Origin: Chloropicon primus
Lineage: Eukaryota; Chlorophyta; Chloropicophyceae; Chloropicales; Chloropicaceae
Assembly (NCBI GenBank): GCA_023205875.1
Contig: CP060760.1
Coordinates: 310,001-374,000 of the forward strand
DNA: 64,000 bases
Reading direction: 5' to 3'
Positions 29,285 through 39,340 of this stretch are shown piece by piece. Numbering within the stretch: position 1 is the stretch's first letter; every line of letters begins with the position of its first letter. The translations under genes and the position numbers were made by a program. A model generated the notes under the pieces. It saw only the letters and a list, made by a program, of their open reading frames with translations. It made no database searches and had not been told where the DNA came from.

Positions 29285-30475
29285 TTACTTCGACTTTGCT
29301 TTGCTTCTGTTCTGGAGCTCCGTGTACAACGCGGTACCGGCGAGAGCAATGCAGGTTCCGAGGATCGTTTGCCTGGTCAGAATGTTGCCGAAGAAGAGCA
29401 CGGAGCTTCCGATGATGATAATCCTCTTCACCACGTTTGCAACGCCGTGGGAAACTGGGTTCACGCGCTGCAAGGTGTTGAAAGCGAACTGGTTGTAGAG
29501 GTGGTAGAACATTCCCACGGCGACCAGGTACAGGCAGAATTGCGTGGCCCCGATGCTCTCGATCGCAGCCTCGGCGCCGGCCTTCAGGGTCGGGCCCTCC
29601 ACGATCAAGGCCAGTGGCGCGCAGACCAAGAGGGAGATGAGCGTGGTGTAAGCGTAGAGGGAGGTGCTGCTGAGATCGGTCAAGGCCCCCATCGTCTTCT
29701 TGGACAAGACCGCCCTCAAGCCGAACGTCAAGTTGCTTATCATGGCCCCCGCAAAGCCCATGAGGTTGAAGGTGAGGTCCCCGCACACCGCCATGGCGAC
29801 TCCCCCGATGATGGGGACGAGGGACAGGAGGACCGGAACCGGCGTGGCTTGGCCCATGATCAGCCACTGCAAGCTTGCGCTGAAGACGGGCTCCAGGGTC
29901 TTGACCGTGTGGGTCAGCGAGATCGCAACGGCGGCGAAGGACAAGTTCGCGGCAATGTGACCGAGGGCGTGCATCGACGCGGGGGCGAAAATCATTCCAA
30001 ACTCCTTCTTCGTGATTGGCCTTCCGAAGGACGCCTTCTTGGCACCCACTGCGTAGGCCAGGGCGCAGTAGATCGTCCCCACGAGGACGTGGACGGTCGA
30101 CACGGTCCAGGGGTACGGGAAGTGCTTGAAGAGCGACTTGTTGGTCAAGTTGAAGGCCACGTTGACGGCGTACCAGAGGGTAATGAAGCCCGCCGTGATG
30201 AGGGTCTCCTTCGTCGGGCCCTTGGCCGCCGGCGGCGTGACATCGACGGGCTCGGACGAGGCCCTCGCCACGTGGCGGGGACCCGACGTGGCCGAGACAC
30301 CCCTCGCACCGAGGGCAGCGATGGAGCCCGTCCTCCTCCTCGCACGGGGGGTAGCCTCACGCGCCACGGTGGCCGCACCCCTCCTCAGCAGGTGGGCCCG
30401 CGCCACGGCCGATGTCTTCGCCACGGTGGCCAACGCCCCCGGCTTCCCAACGCTCGTCGTCATCATCACCACCAT
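29285..30475 (-). CDS. TPT: Plastid phosphate translocator, triose-phosphate type
   Basis: Reading from the ATG at 30475 (MVVMMTTSVGKPG) gives 396 residues. The frame runs on upstream to 30637, but that part looks like leader. Residues 1-80 are a Ser/Ala/Arg-rich plastid transit peptide. Residues ~95-390 form the ten-helix DMT/TPT fold of the inner envelope: LWYAVNVAFNLTNKSLFKHFP, SLTHTVKTLEPVFS with the conserved Lys, SNLTFGLRAVLSKK, YHLYNQFAFNTLQRVNP and VKRIIIIGSSVLFFG. The form of the SNxxFxxRxxxSKK and YHLYNQ blocks is nearest to TPT, which exports triose phosphate made by the Calvin cycle in exchange for phosphate. PPT or GPT specificity cannot be excluded. Convergent with SWR1. Confidence 0.9.
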   Translation of the reverse strand: MVVMMTTSVGKPGALATVAKTSAVARAHLLRRGAATVAREATPRARRRTGSIAALGARGVSATSGPRHVARASSEPVDVTPPAAKGPTKETLITAGFITLWYAVNVAFNLTNKSLFKHFPYPWTVSTVHVLVGTIYCALAYAVGAKKASFGRPITKKEFGMIFAPASMHALGHIAANLSFAAVAISLTHTVKTLEPVFSASLQWLIMGQATPVPVLLSLVPIIGGVAMAVCGDLTFNLMGFAGAMISNLTFGLRAVLSKKTMGALTDLSSTSLYAYTTLISLLVCAPLALIVEGPTLKAGAEAAIESIGATQFCLYLVAVGMFYHLYNQFAFNTLQRVNPVSHGVANVVKRIIIIGSSVLFFGNILTRQTILGTCIALAGTALYTELQNRSKAKSK

Positions 30476-31018
30476 CACCTCACCCACCAAGTCCGTTAAA
30501 GCAAAAGCAAACTCCCTTGGGTCCGGCCGGCCCTCTCCTCGAAAACAAACAATGCAGAGAGTGGAAGAGCGCGAGAGCGACACACCGTGCTCAGCTCGAG
30601 AGGCGGCGAGAGAACAGAACGCACACAACAACAACAACGCCTCGTCGTCAAGTCACTCGTCGTCAAGGTCACTCGTCGTCGTCAAGTCCGTCGGTTACGT
30701 TAGGTTTTTGGTTTTCTGAAAAAGCCCTCCTCGCTTTACACCTCGAACAAACCCAAGTGGTGCGCCTTGGCGAAGGAGGAGGTAAGGGAGGTCGACTTGC
30801 CTTGGTTGTTCGCGAGGGAAATGGACCCTTTTCCCGTGAGCACCCTGGACGCCTCCTCGTTCTCCTGTCCGAAGAGGACTCCATGACTGAAGCTCTTTTG
30901 TCCACTTTGTCTCTCCATGATATACCTTTCTTCTTCTTCTTCATTCCATTTCGTTTTTGCCGTGGTGGTTGGCGTGTGCAGGAGCGAGCGAGGGGAGAAG
31001 AAGAGAGGAGGCGGCGAC
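30476..31018. promoter_or_regulatory. Divergent promoter region between the phosphate translocator and VPS29
   Basis: About 540 bp. It has CAA/ACA-rich sequence (30620-30650), a repeated CGTCGTCAAGTCACTCGTCG-like unit (30647-30690) and a TTCTTC run (30930-30943) ahead of VPS29. No gene is seen. Confidence 0.4.
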
Positions 31019-31889
31019 ATGGTTTTGGTGCTTTGTCTTGGGGACTTGCACGTCCCTTATAGGACGAGCGATTTGCCTCAACAGTTCAAAGATATTCTCC
31101 TTCCAGGAAAAGTAGGTCAGATCCTTTGCACGGGAGATATCTGCACCAAGGAGATGTACGACTACCTGAAGACCATATGCACCAACATCCACGTGGTGAA
31201 GGGCCAGTTCGACGAGGACCACGCGTACCCTGAGACCAAGGTAAGGCAGAGAGAGCGGGGGCGCGGGGGGGGGGGATATGATGATGGAGGTCTGCAGCAC
31301 GGAGTCCACCCAGAAGTCCTTCTTTTTCTTCCTCTTTAGTTTGCCTCGGACCCCACGCTGCTGGCTGCCTCTTCAGGTGGCTTCCACCGGGCAGCCTGCT
31401 CTTCCTGCCCTTGAAGGAGAAAGAGAACTGACCCTTTCTTTTTTCTTTTGCCCCCCGCCTCCCGCGCGAAACAGGTGGTGAAGATAGGAGACCTGAAGTT
31501 TGGTCTCGTCCACGGGCACACGGTGATTCCTTGGGGCGACATTAGCTCCCTCGGCATGGTTCAGAGGCAGATGGACGTTGATGTATTGATTAGCGGGCAC
31601 ACGCACGAGTTTAGGACGTACGCTTACGAAGACAAGCTCCTGGTCAACCCAGGTTCGGCGACGGGAGCCTACAGCAGCAAGGAGGCTTCGACGACGCCGA
31701 GTTTTTGCCTCTTCGATGTGGATTCTACAAAGGTAAGCAGGGCGCAGGCTCAATGGTGCGATGCAGGAACACGCCGACGCTGACATACACGCACACGGAC
31801 ACGTCTCTCTCAAGGCCACCATATACACGTACAAGTTGAAAGACGGCGAAGTGAAGAAGGAGAAGATGTTCTTCGAAAAGAGAGCTTGA
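31019..31889 (+). CDS. VPS29: VPS29, retromer metallophosphoesterase-fold subunit
   Basis: Three exons, 31019-31240, 31475-31732 and 31815-31889 (introns 234 and 82 nt, all phase 0), giving 184 residues against 182 in human. GDLHVPYR, ILCTGDICTKEMYDYLK, VKGQFDED, GLVHGHTVIPWGD, DVLISGHTHEF and LVNPGSATGAY follow the family along its length. VPS29 binds VPS35 in the endosomal retromer coat that recycles cargo to the Golgi or plasma membrane. Metal-site positions are partly kept (D8, H10, D/N39, H117), although the family is thought to be inactive as a phosphatase. The TGTAA at 31991 is a likely poly(A) signal. Confidence 0.95.
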
Positions 31890-32296
31890 AGAGGAAAGGA
31901 AAATAAAATTAAAAACCGAGAATGGGCTCACGGTCCTTGGGCACTGGTTCCCGTGTCCCAGCTCCTCGATGAGTAAAGCCACGCCACCCCTGTAATCAAA
32001 AAGTGAAAGTATCCGAAGTATTTTCCTATTTTCCATCCGCAAAACCAAAACCAAGAAGATCGACCTGCCGACCGCGCGAAAAGACGGAGACGTACGACCT
32101 AGAGGTACCCTTTGAACGAATTTGGGACAAGAGCGACGGCAGAATCCTCCCGAGGACGACTTGATCCTTCCACCTCACCCCATTGTCCAGGCAAAGGGGT
32201 GGTGGTCCCTCCTTCCTTCCTTCCTTTATAGGTTTGGTTTTGATAGACTCTATAATATAGTGGGACCAGGCCGAGGGCTGGCTTTGATTGGAGACC
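31890..32296. other. Spacer between VPS29 and the unknown coiled-coil gene
   Basis: About 400 bp. TGTAA at 31991 probably ends VPS29. An AT-rich patch with TATAATATA (about 32249-32257) lies roughly 45 bp before the next ATG and may be a core promoter. Confidence 0.4.
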
Positions 32297-33556
32297 ATGA
32301 GTGCCGAGAGACTTAATGCCCTGAGGGAGTAAGTGACTCGGGATGCGGAAGACGTGTTCAAGGTGAGACCTTTGCGTTTGTGTGCCACTAACACTTTGGG
32401 TTTCATTGGTCTTTGCCTCCATCTTGATCTTGTGTGCGTGTGAACGCGATGGTTTGTTAGGAACCTTGCCAAGGACGAGCTCAAGCTGGAGAGGCAGAGC
32501 TTTTTCATGAGCGTGGAGAACAGCTTGAACTTGGTGAAAGCGGAGAAGAACTTGAGGCTGGCGAGGAAGGCGAAGAAGGTTGCGGAGGAGTCCAGCAAGA
32601 GGAGCAGGACTTCTTCTGCTATGTTGTTGGGTTGGTCCTCGACGTTCGCGCAGCAGGAGGCGACGGACGCTCCCTCGACCTCGAGGGACCGCACGACAGA
32701 GGCCATGGGCATCAAGCAAGTCATCCAGGACAGCCTGAAGACGAGGAGGCAGGCAGGCCCACCCAGGGAGACCTTCCTGAGCAGCAGCAACAGCAGGGAG
32801 TCCCCGCCGAGAACGAGCTTCGCGGAGAGGAACGTGAAGGCGACGACGCCCAAGCCCAAGGAGGGGGAGACGGGCGAGCAGGAGGGCTCCTTCGAGAGGT
32901 GGCTGAGGCTTCGCAGCGTGATGATGAAGAAGGACTGCCTGGTGAGTGCGGAGAGAGCCAAGCCCTCGCCCCTGGCGGACCCCAAGGCCACGGTGGAGTC
33001 CCTCTTCAAGTCCTGCGCTCCCGGCGCCCCTCCGTCCATCTTTGGATCGTCCTCGACGTCGTTGGAAAGGCGGAGCAGCAGGCCTCCGCCGCAGAGGCCT
33101 CCACAGCTGTACTCGCAGACGAAGAGGCACTTGCAGCAGATCCTACAGCAGCAGATCCTACAGCAGCAGAACCACGCCGCGGCGGCGAAGAGGCCCAGGG
33201 AGGAGCCTCAGCGCCCAACGAGCAACCAAGAGGACCAGAACCAGCGCAAGAGAAGGACCAAGGCGATGATGTTGTCCCTGCTGAACGAGCCTCAGACGTA
33301 CCGGCTAAGCGACCTGCTGGAGGAGAACTGGCCCAACCAGCAGGAGAAGAAGCAGCAGGACGCCGTCGTCGTGGAGAGGAAGGGGGAGGGGGACCCGCGA
33401 CCGCCGGTGGTGAAGGAGGCCAAACAGCCGGTGGTGGTGCCGGAACCAAAGTCCCAGGCCCACAGCCAGCACGAGCTGATCGAGCTGGGCATGAAGAGCG
33501 CCCTGGACCTTGCGAAGAGTTTCTCCCGGTCGGTGCTCCACCACAGCAGCAACTAA
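32297..33556 (+). CDS. Unknown protein, charged coiled coil and Gln-rich region
   Basis: Two exons, 32297-32328 and 32461-33556, with a 132-nt GT-AG intron; 375 residues. The join restores RENLAKDELKLERQSFF in front of the long frame, giving a continuous amphipathic helix over the first ~60 residues, which supports the model. The middle is Ser/Pro/Arg-rich and probably disordered. There is a QQILQQQILQQQ stretch near 245 from a short direct DNA repeat (33141-33170). A possible folded C-terminal patch contains TYRLSDLLEENW and HELIELGMKSALDLAK. Basic clusters (KRPREEP, QRKRRTK) suggest a nuclear protein. I do not recognise a family. TGTAA lies at 33701. Confidence 0.75.
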
Positions 33557-33863
33557 CTGAGAGAGAGAGAGGGGGGGGGGGAGGACAAGAAAGAGAAAGG
33601 AAGGGGGAGAAAGAGAGGGAGAGAGGGACTTCCACTCGTCTTGGCGGGGCTTTGCCTTCCTATTAGAGAGGAGCCTGGTCGCCGAAAGGGCTCGTAAGTT
33701 TGTAACGTCTTAAACCGACTCCAAGAAAAATAACGTGCGACGAATCCATCAGCGCAGGAGGCGATGAAGGAGAATGAATGCGATGCGATGCAGAGTGACA
33801 GGGGACCTCCTCGTCGTCGCGCGACCACCTCACCGTGATCCCTCCTCCCCGGTTTGGTTCGAC
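33557..33863. other. Spacer before the secreted PAN-like gene
   Basis: About 300 bp. A GA/G tract (33560-33630) follows the upstream stop and TGTAA lies at 33701-33705. In-frame ATGs at 33774 and 33783 precede the chosen start but would bury the signal peptide. Confidence 0.4.
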
Positions 33864-35393
33864 ATGAAGGCCTTGCCCCTTTTGTGCGCCCTCCTCGTGG
33901 CGTCTTCCGCAACCATCGCCACGGCGCAGCAGCAACCGCAGCAGCAGCAGCCGAGGGTGTCTTACAATGGTAATGGCGGCAATGGCGGTGGCACGGGACC
34001 CCCGCGACAAAGGCCGAGGGGCACGAGACCCCCAGATCCCGAGCCTGAGCCCAGCAACTTGTTCGACAACCTTTGGAACATCGCGCAGAAGACCGTCTCG
34101 GCCGTGAGCGACGCTGCCGTGGAGGCCGATCCGGAGAACGCGGAGGCCGCGAACGCGTGGAACGTGGTGATGAACACGGCTGGGAGCGTCGGGAGCACGA
34201 TCGTGGGCTCCGACCCGGGCAATGCGGAGAACAAGGGCACCGTCGAGGGCGCCAAGGGTTTCGTGGACAACCTCGGCAGCATGAGCGGGGACGAGTGGAA
34301 GGACTTGGTGGACTCCACCATCACCGACTTGACCTCCGACAAGTTCGTGCAGCAGAAGGCCGCGGACACCCTAAGCGGCCTGCTCGGCGCCCCCCCGTCC
34401 GACGCCCAGCAGCTGGACTTGGGATCCGGGGGCTACTACGATTACTACGACGACGACGGTTACTACTACGACGGCGACGGTTACTACGGCGACAGCGGCC
34501 TCGAAGTGATCCGTGGAACGCGGGAGGACCCCCGAGTCTGCGAGGTCGAGTACAACGCGAACTACGAGGGCGAGCTGCTGAGCGAGGGCAAGGTGCCTTT
34601 CGCCGAGTCCGAGGGCGAGTGCTGCAGCCTATGCAGGAGCACCGCGGGCTGCAACACCTGGGTGTACTGCGGGGAGAAGACCGGTTGCGGCGCCCCCTAC
34701 TACGAGTACGGCCAGTGCTACCTGAAGAAGCAGGATTATCCGGAGAACAGGAAGGCGTACGAGAGGGGGGACGGGGTGTACTGGACCTCCGGAATCGTCA
34801 GGGAGTCTGGGTACCAGATCACGAAGAAGTCCTACTCGGACGGGGCGGGCGGGGAGATGGGCAGAGAAGTCCTGCACGTCAGCGGGGTGCCCGCGACTTG
34901 GAGGTTCGATAACCAAGTCGTCGAGGCCGACAGCCCGATGACCCCGAGGGTGGTGCAGTGCGGGTCCTTCAACGTGCTCCCGGGCGTCGCGTCTTACAAC
35001 AAGGATTTCAACATGAGGATCGAGGCCCCCGCGGTGACCCGCATGAGGCGAGTCCTGCTCGTCTGGAGCGATGCGACCGGGAGCGTGACACTCCCGAGCG
35101 GGTTCAAGGGGAGTCCCTGCGGGCAGCTGCCCCTGGGTCTGGGAGCCCCGAAGGGCTCCCTCATGGCCACGGCAGACAGGGAGGGGTCCGCGGACTTTAT
35201 CCTGGACGGAATCAACAAGAGCTCGGGCACGTGCCACAAGTTCCTCTACCAGTACGTCGACCTGGCCACGTGCAAGGTCTCGGCATTGCTCGACTCGAGG
35301 TCGAAGGCCCCCTCCTCAAGAGGCAGGAGATCTCAAGGCACCGGCGGGGGCGGTCTGCAGAGCAGGTCGCTGTCCACCCCGGCCCAGGGGTAG
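33864..35393 (+). CDS. Secreted protein with a PAN/apple-like cysteine domain
   Basis: From the ATG at 33864 the protein is 509 residues and begins with a clear signal peptide (MKALPLLCALLVASSATIATA, likely cut before QQQ). Earlier in-frame ATGs would place this hydrophobic stretch internally. A Gln/Gly/Pro-rich linker follows, then an acidic helical region (about 65-180), a Tyr/Asp-rich run (YYDYYDDDGYYYDGDGYY) and a Cys-rich domain (about 225-310) with CCSLCRSTAGCNTWVYCG and GCGAPYYEYGQCYLK, which fits PAN/apple-like carbohydrate- or protein-binding modules. The C-terminal ~200 residues resemble no family I know. Probably a cell-surface or extracellular matrix protein. Poly(A) signal TGTAA at 35460. 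Confidence 0.85.
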   Translation: MKALPLLCALLVASSATIATAQQQPQQQQPRVSYNGNGGNGGGTGPPRQRPRGTRPPDPEPEPSNLFDNLWNIAQKTVSAVSDAAVEADPENAEAANAWNVVMNTAGSVGSTIVGSDPGNAENKGTVEGAKGFVDNLGSMSGDEWKDLVDSTITDLTSDKFVQQKAADTLSGLLGAPPSDAQQLDLGSGGYYDYYDDDGYYYDGDGYYGDSGLEVIRGTREDPRVCEVEYNANYEGELLSEGKVPFAESEGECCSLCRSTAGCNTWVYCGEKTGCGAPYYEYGQCYLKKQDYPENRKAYERGDGVYWTSGIVRESGYQITKKSYSDGAGGEMGREVLHVSGVPATWRFDNQVVEADSPMTPRVVQCGSFNVLPGVASYNKDFNMRIEAPAVTRMRRVLLVWSDATGSVTLPSGFKGSPCGQLPLGLGAPKGSLMATADREGSADFILDGINKSSGTCHKFLYQYVDLATCKVSALLDSRSKAPSSRGRRSQGTGGGGLQSRSLSTPAQG

Positions 35394-35855
35394 GCCCCCG
35401 TTTCGCCCAACAACAGCAACAAATCCAACATCCTTCCTAGCAAGTCTTTATTTCACAACTGTAATCCAACACCAGCCTTTCTTTACCGCTCCCTCAATGT
35501 CTCCCACACGCCCGCTCACCCTCCCATGTGGCCCTCACCTTGGACTCCTCCTCCTCCTCCTCCTCATCGTACTCCTCCTCCTCCTCATCGTACTCCTCTC
35601 CTTTCCTGCAATGCAATCCATGGATGACGGGGTCGGCCTTGGGCCTTCCGCACAGGCATGTGCGAAACCGGGACACCCTCCCCTTGCATCAAATGGATCG
35701 ATGATCTCCCCCTCCCTCCCTCCTCCCTCCGTCAGGAAAACTCGGGCCAGACATTTCAGCTCCCCCTTTTCGAGCCGAGCCGTCAAAAAACCCCAGGGAG
35801 AGAGACCACTGCTCGAGCGCGACAAGGACGGACACAAAACGACGACCGGTACACC
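35394..35855. other. Spacer between the secreted protein gene and QCR9
   Basis: About 460 bp. TGTAA at 35460 ends the upstream gene. A CTCCTC/TCATCGTA direct repeat (35547-35600) precedes the QCR9 leader. No gene is seen. Confidence 0.4.
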
Positions 35856-36360
35856 ATGCTTCAGGTGCGTCCGAGGGGGAAGACCCCGCATCCAACGGAA
35901 CGAGCCTTCCGTCGACGACGACGCAGGAGTCTCATGCCCCACGCACGGTGGTACTGACTCATTCCCTTTCGCATTCATTCTCTCTCTCTCTCTCTCTCTC
36001 TCCCTCTCTCTCACTTGTTTGTGTATACCCAACAACTTCAGGCTCTTTTGAGGAACAACAAGGCTTACGTCGCGTTCATCTTCGCGGGCGCTCTCGTCGG
36101 CGAAAGACTCGTGCACAACACCAGCGGAGCGCTGTGGGAGATGAACAACCAGGGGGTGAGTTGGAGTCCTTCCCTTCAAACACTTCCTTCTTCGAGAGCC
36201 AGAGCTTGGAGGTGGCGGAGGCTTGTTTGAGTTGAATCGCGCAATCGTTGCTGACTTTCGTTGTCTGTCTTCCGTTCCGTTCGATTCCCCTTGGCAGAAA
36301 CTCTACAAGCACTTGGAGGGCACCGTCATCGGAGGCCCAAAGGACGACGACGACGAGTGA
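35856..36360 (+). CDS. QCR9: QCR9-like subunit of the mitochondrial cytochrome bc1 complex
   Basis: Three exons: 35856-35864 (only ATG CTT CAG), 36042-36155 and 36298-36360, all phase 0, giving 61 residues. RRNNKAYVAF-type start, a single membrane helix (YVAFIFAGALVGERLV) and NNQGKLYKHLEGTVIG match complex III subunit 9/UQCR10, whose usual length is 55-65. The first intron (177 nt) ends in a long TC microsatellite. The tiny first exon is inferred from the ATG with CAG|GTGCGT donor; no other in-frame ATG gives a normal N-terminus. The protein sits in the inner membrane near the Rieske protein and cytochrome c1. Confidence 0.85.
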
Positions 36361-36569
36361 AGGTGTCTGCCTGCCTGTCTGTCGTGAAGATGTGGGCGGG
36401 GCAGGGTGAGGTGCGAGGAAATTGAGGTGCGAGGAGGCCTTTTGCCTCTCCTCAAGGACCGGTGCACGCGAAAAATAGTATCCCCCCCCATATTTTAACA
36501 GTGTACTATTTTATTAGAAACCCTTTTTTAAACTGTTGACCCCCTCTCCCTCCTGTCTCTCTCAACTAT

Positions 36570-38348
36570 TTATACACTCTCCTGGTGGCTCTCCTCCGCC
36601 GCGTCCTTCTTCTTCTGCTGCCAGGCCTCTGGCCGAGAGGCCGTCTTCAGAATGGGGGGCATAGGCTTCTTCGTTCGGACGTGGATCTCAGGGACGCCAT
36701 GATCGATGATCTGGGTGATGACTTTGACGAGGTCCTGGCCAGACTCTTCGGAAACCATCAGAATCGCGTGCAGGAACTCCTCAAAGTTGAGGTTCCTCGA
36801 GTAGATTTCCTTGACCGCCGCGAAGAAGATGTCGGCTTCCGCCAGAGGCAGGTCGGAGATGATGCCGCACTCCCTGCACAGCTTGGCAAAGTTGTTCCCT
36901 TCCATCGTGTTCGAGTGCTGGGTTCTCTCCTCGCCGTGGCCCATGCCGAAGGAGCAGTAGGTGAAGTAAACCGCCTTGAGAAGCTTTGCGGACAGCGTGT
37001 TCAGCTTGGGGACGTTCAGGTCGATCCTCCTCCCGAAATGCTTGGTCTTTTTGTGCCTTGGCAAGAGGTCTTTGTAGAACTCCCCGAGCTTCATGCTCGA
37101 GGAAGAGTCTCCCTCCTCCGGCAGCGCGAGGGGCACCGGAGCGGGCAGCTTCATGGGCCTCTTGTCCGAATCATTCTTGAGCATGAAAAGGAGCTCCTTG
37201 AGCCCCGCGAGCGAGATGAGGCCGTCCCCATCAGCGTCAATTCTCTGGAACAACGATTCTAACGTCTTCTCGTCCAAATCGGTGTCAAACGTCGTCTTCT
37301 TCTTCCTCGAAGGCTTTTCCTTCTCCAGGTTCACCCCGGCGTTCTTGATGCACTCGGTCACCACGTTGATGTCCTGCAGAACCAGCTTCCAGCCCTTGGT
37401 CTTCTCCCGGTCGCTCTTGTCCGACGTGCTCAGTGCTCTCATTGCCTCGTCCACCTTCCTTGAGAGGGCCCTCACGAGGAGCAGACTCTTGCGCAGGATG
37501 TACTGCTGCCACTTTTCTATGTTCTTGATCTCGAACTTCTTCACCAGGAGCTTGTCCTGCAGATCGAGCTTGTCCTCCAGCTGCAAGGACATCGTGATCA
37601 TGTCTTGCTCCAGGTCGCTGACTTGCTGCTCTAACATCTTTTGCTTGTATTCCGCTTTGAGACACCTCTCCTTCCACTTGCCCTCGAGGAGGTTCCCGGA
37701 CGGCGTCGCCGCCCCTTCCCCGTGCAGGACCAACTGCTGCGACGACGCTTTCTTCACCGGGGAGGTGTAGTGGACCACCTTCCCTGCAGTGCTCGGGGAG
37801 GCCGAGGCCGAAAGGGTCTGACTCAAGTTCCTCCTCTCTGGAGTGCCGAACATAGCCGGACTGCCATAGAACCTCACCTTCTTCGCGCTCGTTCCCTGGT
37901 CCACTCCACCGAGCTTGAGCGTTCCTATGACAGGCGTCCCGGTGGACTGGAGCTTCAAGTGCTTGTCGTACGTCACTGTGTTGTCCATGGCGTGCTTACC
38001 CTCCGATATGGGAGGCCTTGACTCCCGAACATCCTCCTCTCTCCTCGCCAGTACTTGCTTGGGTGTCTTTATCAAGGTGCCTGGCTCTTCCGGGTAAACC
38101 ATGTTCGACATGGTCGTCTCCGCCGTCTGAAGGTCCTTGTACGTCTGCAGGTGAAGCTGCCTCGCTCGATCGAGCTCCTTGGAAAGCATGTCGATGTCTT
38201 CCTTGAGCCTCTGCTTCTCGCTCCTTTCCGAATTAAGGATTTCCACCAGTGCTGACCACAGAGGGCCGCTCTCGTCAGGAACCTGGACGCTCATGCTGCC
38301 ACAAGCTTGACCCGACAAGGGAGAAAGGCAATGTGGTTTGTCCTTCAC
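36570..38348 (-). CDS. Coiled-coil protein with EF-hand and p25-alpha-like domain
   Basis: Single exon, 592 residues (or 574 from MSVQVPDESG at 38294). An N-terminal coiled coil (about 30-75) is followed by a disordered phospho-type linker, a second coiled coil (about 220-290) and an EF-hand (LFQRIDADGDGLISLAGLKELL, near 375, with canonical D-x-D-x-D-G calcium ligands). A segment near 470-560 (NNFAKLCRECGIISDLPLAEADIFFAAVKE, in two halves) resembles the p25-alpha/TPPP fold. Such domains occur mainly in ciliated organisms and bind tubulin, so a basal-body or axonemal role is likely. The exact family is not recognised. Confidence 0.85.
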   Translation of the reverse strand: MKDKPHCLSPLSGQACGSMSVQVPDESGPLWSALVEILNSERSEKQRLKEDIDMLSKELDRARQLHLQTYKDLQTAETTMSNMVYPEEPGTLIKTPKQVLARREEDVRESRPPISEGKHAMDNTVTYDKHLKLQSTGTPVIGTLKLGGVDQGTSAKKVRFYGSPAMFGTPERRNLSQTLSASASPSTAGKVVHYTSPVKKASSQQLVLHGEGAATPSGNLLEGKWKERCLKAEYKQKMLEQQVSDLEQDMITMSLQLEDKLDLQDKLLVKKFEIKNIEKWQQYILRKSLLLVRALSRKVDEAMRALSTSDKSDREKTKGWKLVLQDINVVTECIKNAGVNLEKEKPSRKKKTTFDTDLDEKTLESLFQRIDADGDGLISLAGLKELLFMLKNDSDKRPMKLPAPVPLALPEEGDSSSSMKLGEFYKDLLPRHKKTKHFGRRIDLNVPKLNTLSAKLLKAVYFTYCSFGMGHGEERTQHSNTMEGNNFAKLCRECGIISDLPLAEADIFFAAVKEIYSRNLNFEEFLHAILMVSEESGQDLVKVITQIIDHGVPEIHVRTKKPMPPILKTASRPEAWQQKKKDAAEESHQESV

Positions 38349-39340
38349 GTCACGTAGCGCAGGGGTTCCACCAAAGGCGAGGTCTTGGTCCTTGGTCCTT
38401 GGTCCTCTTGGTCAGCAGCAAAGTCTGCAATGCTTCGCTGTCCAACGAGTCAATTACCAAATTTGGAATGACGAGAGGGCGAGCAGAAACTTTGACATGG
38501 CGAACATGACAAGGGGCGAGGTGGACGAAGGGGGAGAGGACGAGGAAGGGGATTGGGCTTGCTTTCAAGAATTCTTTCTTTCCTTCCAGCTGGGCTGATC
38601 TCTCCGTCGCTTTCCCTCGTCATGATGGAGGAGGAGGTGGGCTTCAAGCTTGACTCAAGCTGCCTGAGTGGCTGGAAGGGGGACTCTTTCCCGTCCCTTT
38701 TCCCTCGGCATCGAGGAGGAGAAGAGCGAGAGGAGGAGAGCGGGAAGTGGGCGATGGCGATGATCGAGAGAGGGTGGCAAACGTCGTTTCTCATTCTTCC
38801 CCTTCCCTCTTCATCGAGGAGGAGGAGGGGCTGACGAAGCCTCAGAGAAGGAGAAGAACACTTTCCTTTCTTGGCCTTGGCATCGAGGGGGAGGGGCCCG
38901 AAGGCAATGTCGATGTGTCAGGCAGGGAGAACGCCGATGACGCAAGGTTGCCTTACCCATCATGGGCACCTTTGGAGCCCTCCTCTTCGACCTCGCCTTG
39001 GACAATTAACGTCATCCCGTTTCCAACCAACGGTACTCTCTAAAGATCATAAACGACAGATAGACTAAAACGACGAGGAGACTGAGAGAGGGAGATCAAG
39101 ACCATCTCGGGAGCGGCAAGAAGGGACGCAAGGCAGTCTCGGGAGGGTCACTCGTGCTGGACGAAGGCTTCATCGCAAGGGCTTCCGTTTGATCCCTCTC
39201 CTGTGGCTTTCGACGCCAGGAGTGAAAAGTTGTGCCAAGTTTTGAGGTGGAGGGGAAGGAAGGGACTTTCTCTAAGGATTGGGAATGACTTGAGGGAGGG
39301 GACAGAAAGAGGAAGCGAGAGAAAGGTAGAGCGGTTCAGG
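38349..39340. promoter_or_regulatory. Divergent promoter region between the p25-alpha-like and coiled-coil genes
   Basis: About 990 bp. It has a CTTGGTC triple repeat (38385-38407) and several short purine- or pyrimidine-rich patches, but no coding frame with a recognisable domain. This is long for the window, so a small unrecognised gene cannot be ruled out. Confidence 0.35.

Noticed and set aside
32632-33666. 344-residue second plus-strand frame overlapping the unknown coiled-coil gene
   Set aside because: It is Gly/Ala/Glu-rich shadow sequence. The alternative frame has a spliced start, helical N-terminus and consistent codon use.
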